From the NCBI RefSeq assembly GCF_018310695.1, contig NZ_JAGXCY010000002.1, positions 372,001 to 436,000 of the forward strand: a stretch of 64,000 bases of DNA, in the 5' to 3' direction. The notes beneath the pieces were generated by a model. The model did no database searches, was not told where the DNA came from, and saw nothing but the letters and a program-made list of their open reading frames with translations. This DNA comes from Paenibacillus sp. Marseille-Q4541. Its GTDB lineage: Bacteria; Bacillota; Bacilli; Paenibacillales; Paenibacillaceae. Of this stretch, positions 34,944-43,699 are shown piece after piece. A program made the position numbers and the translations under genes. How positions within the stretch are numbered: position 1 is the stretch's first letter; each line of letters starts with the position of its first letter.

Positions 34944-36350
34944 CTAGCTGTTTTTAAGAGGGACCATGGAAATATCGCCATTGTGATAATAAAATGAAAT
35001 TTGCTTAGCGGTGTCTTTAATAAATTTGGTGTACCTGCCGATAACTATTTTAGAACCTCCGTGGATTATCTTAGTTACATCGACAGATGCTTTTGATGTA
35101 TCTTCCAATATTTTTTCTATACCAAGAATTTGTTCCTTAGTATCAGCAATTTCACGCACAGTAGTTTCACGTGTCACTTGAAGTTTCATTCGCATGCTCA
35201 TTTTGTCGTTTGATAATTGTCCCGCCGCAGCCATTTGATCTAGTATATGGAGAGCTTTGTCAGTCTTATCTAAATTTTCGTTTAATTCCTTCTGTTTTTT
35301 ACGAAGATTCGTAAGATCATTACGAAATTTTGGCATTACACCAACCTCAATGGTTGTTACGGTAGACATGGGATTACCGATAGTTCTGGCTGTTACTCTT
35401 TCACCAGCTTGAATTAATCCACCAACAATGAGCCCTTTTGTGCCTGCACAAATACATTGTTTTCCTGCTCGTATAGATGAATGCATGATGCTTTGCGATA
35501 CATAAATGTTTTGCCCTGCCTCTACATTGGCATCCTGGATGAATGAGCTTCTCACATCGACACCCGCCTGAACGAACCCTTTGTTGTAACCAATAATTCC
35601 ACCTGTTACTTCAATTGATCCTTCTGCCAATATCTCTGCTCCTTCCACCCCACCGATGACCCGAATGTCTCCTGCAGCTTTAACTTTAAATCCAGACAGC
35701 ACATTCCCACGAATGACCACTGTCCCCACAAAATCAATATTACCGGTTGTATAATCGACATCCCCATTTACTTCATACAAGGGAAATACATTCATTCGAT
35801 TATTTTCAGTTGGGGTTATCAGACCATCTATTGCCGCGTACATTGCATTACCTTCCGCACTGATCACGACATTTTTACCTGCCTTAAATCTAGCTTCCTT
35901 GCCGGGAGTAAAAGGAATGATATCCCCTTTAACACTTTTTCCCAGCTTTCCAGGTCCAGGTTCTAGTTTTTTAGCAATGATCTGACCTTTATTCACATTA
36001 TTTAGCCGAGCAATTTCCTTATAGTCAACTCTTCCATCTCCAGTTTCAAGCGGTCTTCGTTCACCACTAAAATCTAGATTTGTCAAGAACTGAATCGCTC
36101 CGTTTGTACCTGGTTCAGGAGCATCTCCCTCAGCTATCAAAATTTTCTGGCCATAGAAATCTAACGGATTGCTGGCAACTGTACGAATCGTATCTACTTG
36201 AACTCCATACGTAATACCTTGTGTCAGAAGAAATGTGTTTAGTTCCTGTTCGGTAAATTCCAATTCAGAGGTTAACTCGATCCACGCCTTGCTTTGATCA
36301 GCCGAATACAGTACTTTCACATGTTGCTTGAGCTCTAGTTTCTGGGTCAT
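34944..36350 (-). CDS. FapA/DUF342 family protein
   Basis: The protein has 468 residues from the ATG at 36350 (MTQKLELKQHVKVLYSADQ); a TTG two codons upstream is possible. The N-terminal part reads as the FapA N-domain (ILIAEGDAPEPGTNGAIQFL). The middle, about residues 160-330, is a repetitive beta-helix with evenly spaced glycine/valine turns (GDVDYTTGNIDFVG, IEVTGGIIGYNKGF, GLIVGGLIQAGERVTARTIG), typical of DUF342. A coiled coil at about 335-415 and a C-terminal tail follow. In Vibrio, FapA affects polar flagellar assembly; here it lies directly after sigD in the flagellar operon, but its role in Firmicutes is unknown. Confidence 0.85.
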   Translation of the reverse strand: MTQKLELKQHVKVLYSADQSKAWIELTSELEFTEQELNTFLLTQGITYGVQVDTIRTVASNPLDFYGQKILIAEGDAPEPGTNGAIQFLTNLDFSGERRPLETGDGRVDYKEIARLNNVNKGQIIAKKLEPGPGKLGKSVKGDIIPFTPGKEARFKAGKNVVISAEGNAMYAAIDGLITPTENNRMNVFPLYEVNGDVDYTTGNIDFVGTVVIRGNVLSGFKVKAAGDIRVIGGVEGAEILAEGSIEVTGGIIGYNKGFVQAGVDVRSSFIQDANVEAGQNIYVSQSIMHSSIRAGKQCICAGTKGLIVGGLIQAGERVTARTIGNPMSTVTTIEVGVMPKFRNDLTNLRKKQKELNENLDKTDKALHILDQMAAAGQLSNDKMSMRMKLQVTRETTVREIADTKEQILGIEKILEDTSKASVDVTKIIHGGSKIVIGRYTKFIKDTAKQISFYYHNGDISMVPLKNS

Positions 36351-36392
36351 ATACAACCTTCCTTCTTTCTCACGTGATCAGCCTGCCTTTTA

Positions 36393-37181
36393 TTAGTCCC
36401 GGTTCATTAATAGTTCACGCTGTTTCTCAAGTGTTCCTCGAAGACGTAAAATGGCCTTTGAGTGGAGCTGGGAGATTCTTGACGGTGATAAGGACATCAC
36501 CTCTGCGATCTCACTAAGCGATAAGTCTTCATAATACAAAAGTGATACTACGATTCGCTCTTTCTCCGTCAGCTTATCAATACCTGTAACAAGAGCTTGT
36601 TTTAGATGAATGTCGCGAACCGTCTGATCTGGTGGATAAGCTCTCTCATCGACCAGAAGAGACATTCTAGTCTCTGCGTCTTCTTCTCGGAGCGGATCTT
36701 CTAGAGAATACAGAGACATAACGGCTACTTCTTGAAGCATATGCTGAAAATCTTTGGCAGACACATCCAAGTATTTTCCCATTTCTTCATCGCTTACAGT
36801 TCGGGAATACGTTTGCTCCAAATGCTGATAGGCTTCCTCAATTCGTTTAGCCTTCTCCCGAACAGAACGTGGAACCCAGTCTCCTTGGCGGAGACCATCC
36901 AAAATAGCTCCCCTTACCCTCCAAGATGCGTATGTCTCAAATTGAAGACCTCTTTGATAATCAAACTTATCCAGTGCATCTATTAAACCCAGAACCCCAT
37001 TACTTTCAAGGTCGTCTTTAGAAACGTTTTTTGGTAAACCCACTGCTAAACGACTAGATACATAATGAACGATATGGAGATGCTTCTCAATTAATATTTT
37101 CCGGGCGTCTAAATCTCCATGCTCCTTCCACTTTTCCCATAGGTCTATGTCGGCCAAATGGGATGAATTACGTTCTTTCAC
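36393..37181 (-). CDS. sigD: RNA polymerase sigma factor SigD (FliA/WhiG family)
   Basis: It directs transcription of late flagellar, chemotaxis and autolysin genes, and is held by FlgM. The protein has 262 residues (B. subtilis SigD 254). Region 2 is visible in DDLESNGVLGLIDALDKFDYQRGLQFETYASWRVRGAILDGLR, region 3 in the WVPRSVREKAKRIEEAYQHLE helix, and region 4 in LTEKERIVVSLLYYEDLSLSEIAEVMSLSPSRISQLHSKAI. The start is GTG at 37181 with GGAGGGAAACGAT before it. It is late in the fla/che operon, a position known to make its expression sensitive to transcript completion in B. subtilis. Confidence 0.97.
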   Translation of the reverse strand: MKERNSSHLADIDLWEKWKEHGDLDARKILIEKHLHIVHYVSSRLAVGLPKNVSKDDLESNGVLGLIDALDKFDYQRGLQFETYASWRVRGAILDGLRQGDWVPRSVREKAKRIEEAYQHLEQTYSRTVSDEEMGKYLDVSAKDFQHMLQEVAVMSLYSLEDPLREEDAETRMSLLVDERAYPPDQTVRDIHLKQALVTGIDKLTEKERIVVSLLYYEDLSLSEIAEVMSLSPSRISQLHSKAILRLRGTLEKQRELLMNRD

Positions 37182-37195
37182 ATCGTTTCCCTCCT

Positions 37196-37639
37196 CTATT
37201 TGCCTGACAAGTGACGAACGGCTTGAGCTAATTCTTCAGCATCTTTCGTCCGAACAAGTTTCGGAGGATTTAGTGGTTCAAAGCCGCTCTCCACTGCTGT
37301 TTGATTCTTCTTGTCTGCGCTGGGTTCCGATTGGGCATAGTTTAAAATATCCTTCAAAGCATCCTCATCACCCGAAGCAACTACATCAACCTGAGCACCT
37401 CTAATTTCTTGAACGACTTCTTCGCTATCAACAATCCCTTCTTCGGGTGGGGACGCCAAGATGTAACCTATTACTAGCCTTAAAATAAAAGCTAGTAAAA
37501 ACCACACCATGAAAGCAAGCCCTGCCCGAAGTAGACTTGTAGATAATAAATTACTGCTATATGAAAGAAAAAATGTAACAACAAGACCGATAATACCCGC
37601 TGTAAAATTTATTCGAACACTGCCAAACATCCTAGTCAT
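37196..37639 (-). CDS. Small membrane protein between cheD and sigD
   Basis: The protein has 147 residues and no family I can name. Two hydrophobic segments occupy about residues 12-30 (TAGIIGLVVTFFLSYSS) and 37-62 (LRAGLAFMVWFLLAFILRLVIGYIL). A cytoplasmic-looking acidic tail follows (SEEVVQEIRGAQVDVVASGDEDALKDIL). The last 30 residues (LVRTKDAEELAQAVRHLSG) form a probable helix. Its start overlaps the cheD end by four bases, and sigD follows 14 bases later, so it is embedded in the operon. B. subtilis has no obvious counterpart at this place. Confidence 0.78.
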   Translation of the reverse strand: MTRMFGSVRINFTAGIIGLVVTFFLSYSSNLLSTSLLRAGLAFMVWFLLAFILRLVIGYILASPPEEGIVDSEEVVQEIRGAQVDVVASGDEDALKDILNYAQSEPSADKKNQTAVESGFEPLNPPKLVRTKDAEELAQAVRHLSGK

Positions 37640-38133
37640 AGTTCTTTCACACCCATCTGTACACTTCGAATAGTCAAAACTCCAGTGTCCCGATCTAAAT
37701 CAATTGTTCTCCCATGACTCCCACCGCAATCTTCCGCAAGAAGAGGGATCCGAAGTTCTGAGATCATTTGTTTACAAACCTCCGTATTACGGGGACCAAT
37801 ACGTAGCGTATCCCCTGCCCCGGCGAAGTGAAACATTTGAGCGCCACCCGCCATTTTGGCAACCAGCCTAAAGCTAGATGCACCAGCATTTGTCATTCTC
37901 TCTACCAATTCCACAATAGCAGTGTCTGCATATTTCGCCTTATTCAATATACCTTCTCTAGCAATAGACGAGGAGGGCAGCATCACATGTGCCATTCCAG
38001 CGATTTTGGTTACAGGATCATAAAGGGTTACACCCACACAAGACCCGAGTCCTGTTGTTCGAATGACACCGGGTTCCGTTATGATGTTCAAATCCGCCAT
38101 GCCTACCTTTATCATGTTTTTTTGTTCAATCAT
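37636..38133 (-). CDS. cheD: Chemoreceptor glutamine deamidase CheD
   Basis: It deamidates glutamines in chemoreceptors and partners with CheC in adaptation. The ATG at 38133 (MIEQKNMIKVGMADLNI) gives 165 residues with GGGAG upstream; an earlier start would overlap cheC by more. The catalytic cysteine is in GLGSCVGV (about residue 33) and the histidine in GMAHVMLP (about residue 50). KYADTAIVELVERM and IGPRNTEVC are further signatures. It overlaps cheC by 8 bases. Confidence 0.95.
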   Translation of the reverse strand: MIEQKNMIKVGMADLNIITEPGVIRTTGLGSCVGVTLYDPVTKIAGMAHVMLPSSSIAREGILNKAKYADTAIVELVERMTNAGASSFRLVAKMAGGAQMFHFAGAGDTLRIGPRNTEVCKQMISELRIPLLAEDCGGSHGRTIDLDRDTGVLTIRSVQMGVKEL

Positions 38134-38752
38134 GATATTGGACTCCCAATGCCTCAAAAATAACGGTTAGAGAATCAGGATCGGGGATTAGAAAAAATTG
38201 CCCTTGTACTTGGTTATGTCCTTCGAGAAAATGAGTATCGATATATAACGCTTCATCACCTGTATGACTCATATGAAGTAGTCCGTAACTCAAAATTGCT
38301 CCTGCCATATCTACTGCAAATCCAGGAACAGTAGGTATCATTTTAAGTTGGGTAAAATCTGCAAGGGAAGATAAATATGATCCTGCAAGTATGTTACCAA
38401 TCTCAGATAAAGTAGAACACTCCATTTCCGTAAATTCGAGCTGTTCATAGCTAACATCTGCGTTGAAGTGATACAATAGCTGTTTTGCAGCTTCCGGGGT
38501 CATCATAAAAAACATGTTCCCTGGAGCTTCTCCCTCTACTCGAAAATATACGGCAGTTACAATGCTCTCATCCCCACCGATGCTCTCGGCTATCGCTTCA
38601 AAAGGAACCCGCTGTACAGTTGGAACACCCATATCAACGGGTTTATTCAATAGTGTAGCAAGCGCGGTAGCAGCATTACCTGCTCCGATGTTCCCAATTT
38701 CTTTTAAGATATCCATCTCGAATTCCTGAAACTGATTAAAGGAACGCACCAT
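38126..38752 (-). CDS. cheC: CheY-P phosphatase CheC
   Basis: It dephosphorylates CheY-P and binds CheD, giving feedback in Gram-positive chemotaxis. The protein has 208 residues. The two active-site helices with the (D/S)xxxExxN pattern are DILKEIGNIGAGNAATAL (about residues 14-31) and STLSEIGNILAGSYLSSL (about 113-130), both intact. Its ATG overlaps the cheW stop by one base. The gene order cheW-cheC-cheD-sigD matches B. subtilis apart from the inserted membrane gene. Confidence 0.96.
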   Translation of the reverse strand: MVRSFNQFQEFEMDILKEIGNIGAGNAATALATLLNKPVDMGVPTVQRVPFEAIAESIGGDESIVTAVYFRVEGEAPGNMFFMMTPEAAKQLLYHFNADVSYEQLEFTEMECSTLSEIGNILAGSYLSSLADFTQLKMIPTVPGFAVDMAGAILSYGLLHMSHTGDEALYIDTHFLEGHNQVQGQFFLIPDPDSLTVIFEALGVQYHD

Positions 38753-39213
38753 TAGCCTTCCATACTTTCAAGCATAATGATTTCACTTTTATTTAGTACT
38801 TCATGGAGATTTAGCATAATTAGAAGTCTCTCTTCCCCTAGCTTAGCCACCCCCCTCAAATATTTGGCTTTAATACCCCCCACAATTTCAGGTGGATTCT
38901 CAATGTTGCTTTCATTAATATCAACTACATCATTAGCTGAATCGACAATAAAACCAACTTGCATATCAGAAACAGATACGATAATAATACGTGTTTGATC
39001 TGTGTATTCAGATTCCGGAAGTGAGAATCGGCCCCTTAAATCAATTACCGGAATGACAACTCCACGGAGATTAACAACACCTTTTACAAATGAATAGGTT
39101 TTTGGTACACGGGTAACTGGCAACATTCTTTCAATCGTCTGAACACGTTCTACCTCAATCCCGTATTCTTCTGTCCCAAGCTTAAACACAATTACTTTCA
39201 TGTCTTCTGCCAT
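38752..39213 (-). CDS. cheW: Chemotaxis coupling protein CheW
   Basis: It couples receptors to CheA. The protein has 153 residues with the CheW-fold signatures FKLGTEEYGIEVERVQTIERM, VPKTYSFVKGVVNLRGVVIPVIDLRGRF and VDSANDVVDI. AGGAGG stands before the ATG. It lies 48 bases after cheA and overlaps cheC by one base. Confidence 0.96.
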   Translation of the reverse strand: MAEDMKVIVFKLGTEEYGIEVERVQTIERMLPVTRVPKTYSFVKGVVNLRGVVIPVIDLRGRFSLPESEYTDQTRIIIVSVSDMQVGFIVDSANDVVDINESNIENPPEIVGGIKAKYLRGVAKLGEERLLIMLNLHEVLNKSEIIMLESMEG

Positions 39214-39261
39214 GATAATGCCTCCTAATAAGTAAGTAATTAAAGCTTTCGTTGCAAAAGT

Positions 39262-41325
39262 TTATTTAATCAGACCGTTAGGGTCAACAATTAGTGCGAC
39301 TTGGCCATCACCTAGAATGGTAGCTCCAGAAATGCCTTGAATAACCGGTAAATATTTACCCAGGGTCTTAATAACAATCTCGTTCTGACCGATAAAATCA
39401 TCTACTGCAAGAGCAGCAAGCTGATCCCCTTTTCGAATAACAACAATCTCAATTTCATCCTCTTCTGCATCGCTGTAACCTTCCACTTGGAAGAATTCAG
39501 CAAGTGATACGTATGGGACCAGAGATTCTCTGAACGTGATCATTTTTGTACCATGGATCTCGCGAATTTTTTCTTTTTTTACGATTCCCGTCTCTACGAT
39601 CGAAGAAAGAGGAATTGCATATTTTTCACTTCCTAATTGAATCAGCATTGCCGAGATAATGGACAGGGTCAGAGGAAGTTGAACAGAAAAATTTGTTCCT
39701 TTTCCTGGTACAGAATGAATCGTTACATTACCGCCAAGCGAAGTAATCTTGGCTTTGACGACATCAAGACCTACTCCTCTACCAGAAATATCCGATATCG
39801 TCTCCGCTGTACTAAACCCTGGTGCAAACAATAGTTGGAAGACCTGTTCATCCGTCATATCAGTCGATTCCGCTTCGGTAACGACACCACGAGATATTGC
39901 AATTTTCAGCAATTTATCACGGTAGATCCCCGCTCCATCATCCTCAATTTCAATAAAAACATGATTTCCACTATGAAATGCTCTTAAATGAATCGTACCC
40001 GTTTCTGATTTCCCCGACGCTACTCTAGCACTGATCGATTCAACGCCATGGTCAACAGCATTTCGAAGCAAATGAACAAGCGGATCACCAATCTCATCAA
40101 TAACTGTACGATCTAGTTCTGTTTCTGCACCTGAGATCACAAGGTCAACCTTTTTGTCCAGTGACTTAGCTAGATCTCGAATCATTCTTGGGAAACGATT
40201 AAATACAGTATCTACAGGCACCATTCGAAGCTTAAGTACTATATTTTGCAAATCCGAACTAACCCTACTCATATGCGCAACGGTTTCTATCAAATCCGTG
40301 TGAGCTAAATCATTGGATAGCTGTTCCAAACGTGAACGGTCAATTAGCAACTCACTAAACAAATTCATAAGAACGTCCAAACGTTCGATATCTACGCGAA
40401 TGGTTTTAGAAGCCGCAGGTGCAGACGTTTTCGTATTGGCTGGACCTTTCTTTTCTGCGACCGGATTTGTTTTAGCAGTTTCAATGTTCGTATTACTACT
40501 TTCTACTTGAGATCTTTCCTTAGGCTTCTCCATCACTTCTACCGTTGCTGCTACTTCAGAAGATCCTACGAGCATTTCTTCGGTCAATAATACAACTTCT
40601 GCTTTTTCAATCTCTGAAATGTTTAGAATCGCTTTCTTTACATCTTCTGCTTGCATCTGTGTTATGTAATAAAGTGAAAATTCATAGTCAAATTGATCTT
40701 GCTCTATTTCTTGAACTGATGGTTCTGTTTTGATGATGTCACCTGATCGCTCTAGCATATCAAATACCATATAGGCGCGAACAGCCTTCAACTGACTTGT
40801 ACTGCTAATAGTGACATGTATGAACATAACGCCTTGTCCATCAGTAATAGACTGTAAGAGTACGGAGTTTTGGAATTCATCCAACGCAGGCATGGAAGTT
40901 TTGGAACTTGACTCTATTACTTCCGCAGGAGCAGGTAATGACTCTTCCCCTTTTTCAATTGCTTGTAAAGAAGAAACGATAGAAGTAACATCAAGTTTCC
41001 CTTCTCCGCCGCCCATAATATTTTGAACCATGGATTCGAGTGCATCAAGACTCTGGAATAAGACATCAAATATGGATTCCTTCATTTGAAGCTTTTCATT
41101 TCGAACTAGATCTAGTACATTTTCCATTTTATGAGTTAAGGAAGCCAGATCCTCAAACCCCATGGTAGCTGCCATACCTTTTAGCGTATGTGCAGATCTA
41201 AATATAACTTGAACGATGGATAGATCTTCGGGACTGTTTTCGAGTTCAAGCATTTTTTCGTTCAGCGATTGCAGATGATCGTTAGACTCATCAATAAACA
41301 TGGACAAGTATTGATTCATATCCAC
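39262..41325 (-). CDS. cheA: Chemotaxis histidine kinase CheA
   Basis: It autophosphorylates in response to receptor state and passes phosphate to CheY and CheB. The protein has 687 residues (B. subtilis 672). The P1 domain carries the phosphorylated histidine in FRSAHTLKGMAATMGF (about residue 46). P2 lies at about 150-255, and P3 dimerisation starts at SKTIRVDIERLDVLMNLFSEL. P4 shows the N box LVHLLRNAVDHGVES and G boxes (EDDGAGI, GRGVGLDVV, GKGTNFSV). P5, CheW-like, begins near LPLTLSIISAMLI. The start is GTG at 41325 with GGGGGT upstream. Confidence 0.97.
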   Translation of the reverse strand: MDMNQYLSMFIDESNDHLQSLNEKMLELENSPEDLSIVQVIFRSAHTLKGMAATMGFEDLASLTHKMENVLDLVRNEKLQMKESIFDVLFQSLDALESMVQNIMGGGEGKLDVTSIVSSLQAIEKGEESLPAPAEVIESSSKTSMPALDEFQNSVLLQSITDGQGVMFIHVTISSTSQLKAVRAYMVFDMLERSGDIIKTEPSVQEIEQDQFDYEFSLYYITQMQAEDVKKAILNISEIEKAEVVLLTEEMLVGSSEVAATVEVMEKPKERSQVESSNTNIETAKTNPVAEKKGPANTKTSAPAASKTIRVDIERLDVLMNLFSELLIDRSRLEQLSNDLAHTDLIETVAHMSRVSSDLQNIVLKLRMVPVDTVFNRFPRMIRDLAKSLDKKVDLVISGAETELDRTVIDEIGDPLVHLLRNAVDHGVESISARVASGKSETGTIHLRAFHSGNHVFIEIEDDGAGIYRDKLLKIAISRGVVTEAESTDMTDEQVFQLLFAPGFSTAETISDISGRGVGLDVVKAKITSLGGNVTIHSVPGKGTNFSVQLPLTLSIISAMLIQLGSEKYAIPLSSIVETGIVKKEKIREIHGTKMITFRESLVPYVSLAEFFQVEGYSDAEEDEIEIVVIRKGDQLAALAVDDFIGQNEIVIKTLGKYLPVIQGISGATILGDGQVALIVDPNGLIK

Positions 41326-41346
41326 TTTGAAATACCCCCTTCTTGA

Positions 41347-42759
41347 TTAGGTTTGTTTCATAACGGCTTGGATCAGGCTTGAAGTCAATTCTTCAATAGG
41401 TAATACTTGCTGAACACATGCCAGTTCTACGGCAGCACGCGGCATTCCATACACGACACAACTTTCTTCGTTCTCCGCAAATGTTGAATTGACACCCGTG
41501 TCATAAAGACGCTTCATCATTCTAGCTCCATCACTACCCATACCTGTTAAAAGAACCACATGCCTTTGAAGTTTCATATAGGGAACGATAGATTCAAAAA
41601 GTGCATCTACAGAAGGCCGATGTCCATTGACTATCTCTTCCTTACTCAAAAATATTTCGAATTTCCCTGTCTGCAATTCATTCACTCTCATATGGTAGCC
41701 CCCTGGAGCAATGTAGGCTGTTCCTATTTCCAAAAGCATTCCATGTTCTGCTTCAACTACCCGAATATGGCTAAATGAATCTAGACGGCTTGCGAGCGAT
41801 CTAGTAAAGTCAGGCGGCATATGTTGCACGATGACGATCGGTGCAGGAAAATTCACTGGAATTTGAGATAATAATGTCTTGAGTGCCCTTGGACCACCAG
41901 TAGAGCAACCAATAGCTACTAGTTGATGAAAGGACGTGCTTGATATTTGTTTTACAACATGTTTTTCTTTTCTATCGTCATATGATTCTTTATAACCTGG
42001 GACTTCAATTGAAGATGCAGGCTTTATCTTTATATCGTTGTTGCTATTTGTTCGTTTCTTACTTTGCTTCTCCTTAACTATATCTCTTTTATTACTTGAA
42101 ATAGCTTTAGGAGGACTTTTTACTACTCGTTCTAATTTCGGTGTTGGTTTGCTTTGAACTTGATCACGCAAAGTTGCAATATCCGTTAGCTTATCAGAGT
42201 CTATTTTTTTGGGTTCTTTAACAAGACGAGAAGTATCCAGATTAGGCGTATTCAATGTATGAAAATGAGAAGGTATGACATAAAAATCCCCCTCATCTTG
42301 CCTTTCCTGTTTCTCTGCAAGAGAGTCTTGCAGTATCTTTCTCTCCGCACGCCTCTCTTTCATCTGCATAGCTTCTTTCATCTGATTCCGAAGTTCATAG
42401 CCTACCTCATTGATGTCTTGTCCATGGTTGAATGAAGGTTTACGAATAAAATCAAATGCTCCTGCTTCTAGTGCCATGATCGTTTCGCGTAATCCAAGTT
42501 CATTAATTCCAGAAAGCATAATAATCGGAATTTGGCTTTCGGACATAATTACCTTGAGTGCATCAAGTCCATTAAGAACGGGCATTTCTACATCCATCGT
42601 AATGAGATCAGGCTGGCAGATTCTCGCTTTTTCTATCGCTTCTTCTCCAGTTACAGCTGTACCCATTACTTTAAAAGCAGAATCCTGTTCAATTAAATCG
42701 GTAATAATTTTCCTCATAAAAGCTGAATCATCAACAACAAGTACCTGATAGACTGACAT
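41347..42759 (-). CDS. cheB: Chemotaxis protein-glutamate methylesterase CheB with long linker
   Basis: It demethylates receptor glutamates when phosphorylated. The ATG at 42759 (MSVYQVLVVDDSAFMRK) gives 470 residues, about 110 more than the usual 350-360. The receiver domain (phospho-aspartate in TMDVEMPVLNG) covers about 1-120. The methylesterase domain (about 285-465) has the triad Ser in AIGCSTGGP, His in VQHMPPDF and Asp in TGMGSDGA. The extra length is a Lys/Ser/Asn-rich, probably disordered linker at about 130-280. Both catalytic domains look complete. Confidence 0.96.
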   Translation of the reverse strand: MSVYQVLVVDDSAFMRKIITDLIEQDSAFKVMGTAVTGEEAIEKARICQPDLITMDVEMPVLNGLDALKVIMSESQIPIIMLSGINELGLRETIMALEAGAFDFIRKPSFNHGQDINEVGYELRNQMKEAMQMKERRAERKILQDSLAEKQERQDEGDFYVIPSHFHTLNTPNLDTSRLVKEPKKIDSDKLTDIATLRDQVQSKPTPKLERVVKSPPKAISSNKRDIVKEKQSKKRTNSNNDIKIKPASSIEVPGYKESYDDRKEKHVVKQISSTSFHQLVAIGCSTGGPRALKTLLSQIPVNFPAPIVIVQHMPPDFTRSLASRLDSFSHIRVVEAEHGMLLEIGTAYIAPGGYHMRVNELQTGKFEIFLSKEEIVNGHRPSVDALFESIVPYMKLQRHVVLLTGMGSDGARMMKRLYDTGVNSTFAENEESCVVYGMPRAAVELACVQQVLPIEELTSSLIQAVMKQT

Positions 42760-42793
42760 GTATGACACCCCTGAATTTAGTGAACAACCCACA

Positions 42794-43699
42794 TTAGATG
42801 GTTTTTTTGAGCCATTTGTTCATGAATCCTTTAAACCCTTGTGTATTCTGCTTCAAAGGTGAAGGAAGTTCCTTGTACCCAGATGCAATTCTCTCCATAT
42901 CTCGGGATGCAGCACACTGTGGATACATTAAAGTAAATGGTTTTTGATTCTTTACTGCACGCATCACGTGCTGATCATCTGTTATATATCCAAGCAAAGG
43001 GATTGTCGCATTTAAGAATCGTTTCGCAACCAGTCCAATTTTGTCACTAACCTTTTCAGCTTCTCTTCTGTTTTCTACCCGATTCACCACAATGCTAAAT
43101 GAAACGGGATCGGTAAGTTGTTTATGCATGACTTTAATTAGTGCGTAAGCATCCGTAATGGAGGTTGGTTCTGGAGTCGTAACGACGATACATTCGTCAG
43201 CAGCAGCAATAAAACGTCTGTTTTCTAGAGAAAGACCTGCTCCTGTATCAAAAAAGATATAGTCCATCTCTTGTGCTAGACTTTCAAGATCGGATGTGAA
43301 TCTATCGATATCTTCCTCCGTTAGAGTCAGCAGCTCTATTAGCCCAGATCCACCTGCTACATAAGGAAGTCCAAGAGGACCCAATTGAACAATGTCCCGA
43401 ATTCGTTTTTCTCCTTTTAATACATGATACAGGCTGAATCTAGAAGACACCCCCATGAGTATATCGATATTGGCCATCCCCATGTCAGCGTCAAATACTA
43501 ACACCTTTTTTCCAGATGCATGAAGTTTCAGCGCAAGGTTTAGGGTGAAGTTGGATTTACCTACACCTCCTTTGCCACTGGATACAGCAATCAGTCTGGC
43601 TAGATTCTTCTTTTTCATTTGGACCAAGTTCTCTTCATTAAGTAAAGGGACAGAACGCTTTAACATCAGTTCTCTAAGTGAAGCAGCCTGATCATTCAT
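42794..43699 (-). CDS. flhG: MinD/ParA-like ATPase FlhG (YlxH, FleN)
   Basis: This ATPase controls flagellar number and position, and stimulates the FlhF GTPase. The protein has 301 residues. The deviant Walker A motif SSGKGGVGKSNFTLNLAL is near residue 38, then VLVFDADMGMANIDILMG and FFDTGAGLS. The N-terminus contains the QAASLRELM segment resembling the DQA(x)xLR motif that activates FlhF. It overlaps the end of flhF by 8 bases. Confidence 0.95.
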   Translation of the reverse strand: MNDQAASLRELMLKRSVPLLNEENLVQMKKKNLARLIAVSSGKGGVGKSNFTLNLALKLHASGKKVLVFDADMGMANIDILMGVSSRFSLYHVLKGEKRIRDIVQLGPLGLPYVAGGSGLIELLTLTEEDIDRFTSDLESLAQEMDYIFFDTGAGLSLENRRFIAAADECIVVTTPEPTSITDAYALIKVMHKQLTDPVSFSIVVNRVENRREAEKVSDKIGLVAKRFLNATIPLLGYITDDQHVMRAVKNQKPFTLMYPQCAASRDMERIASGYKELPSPLKQNTQGFKGFMNKWLKKTI

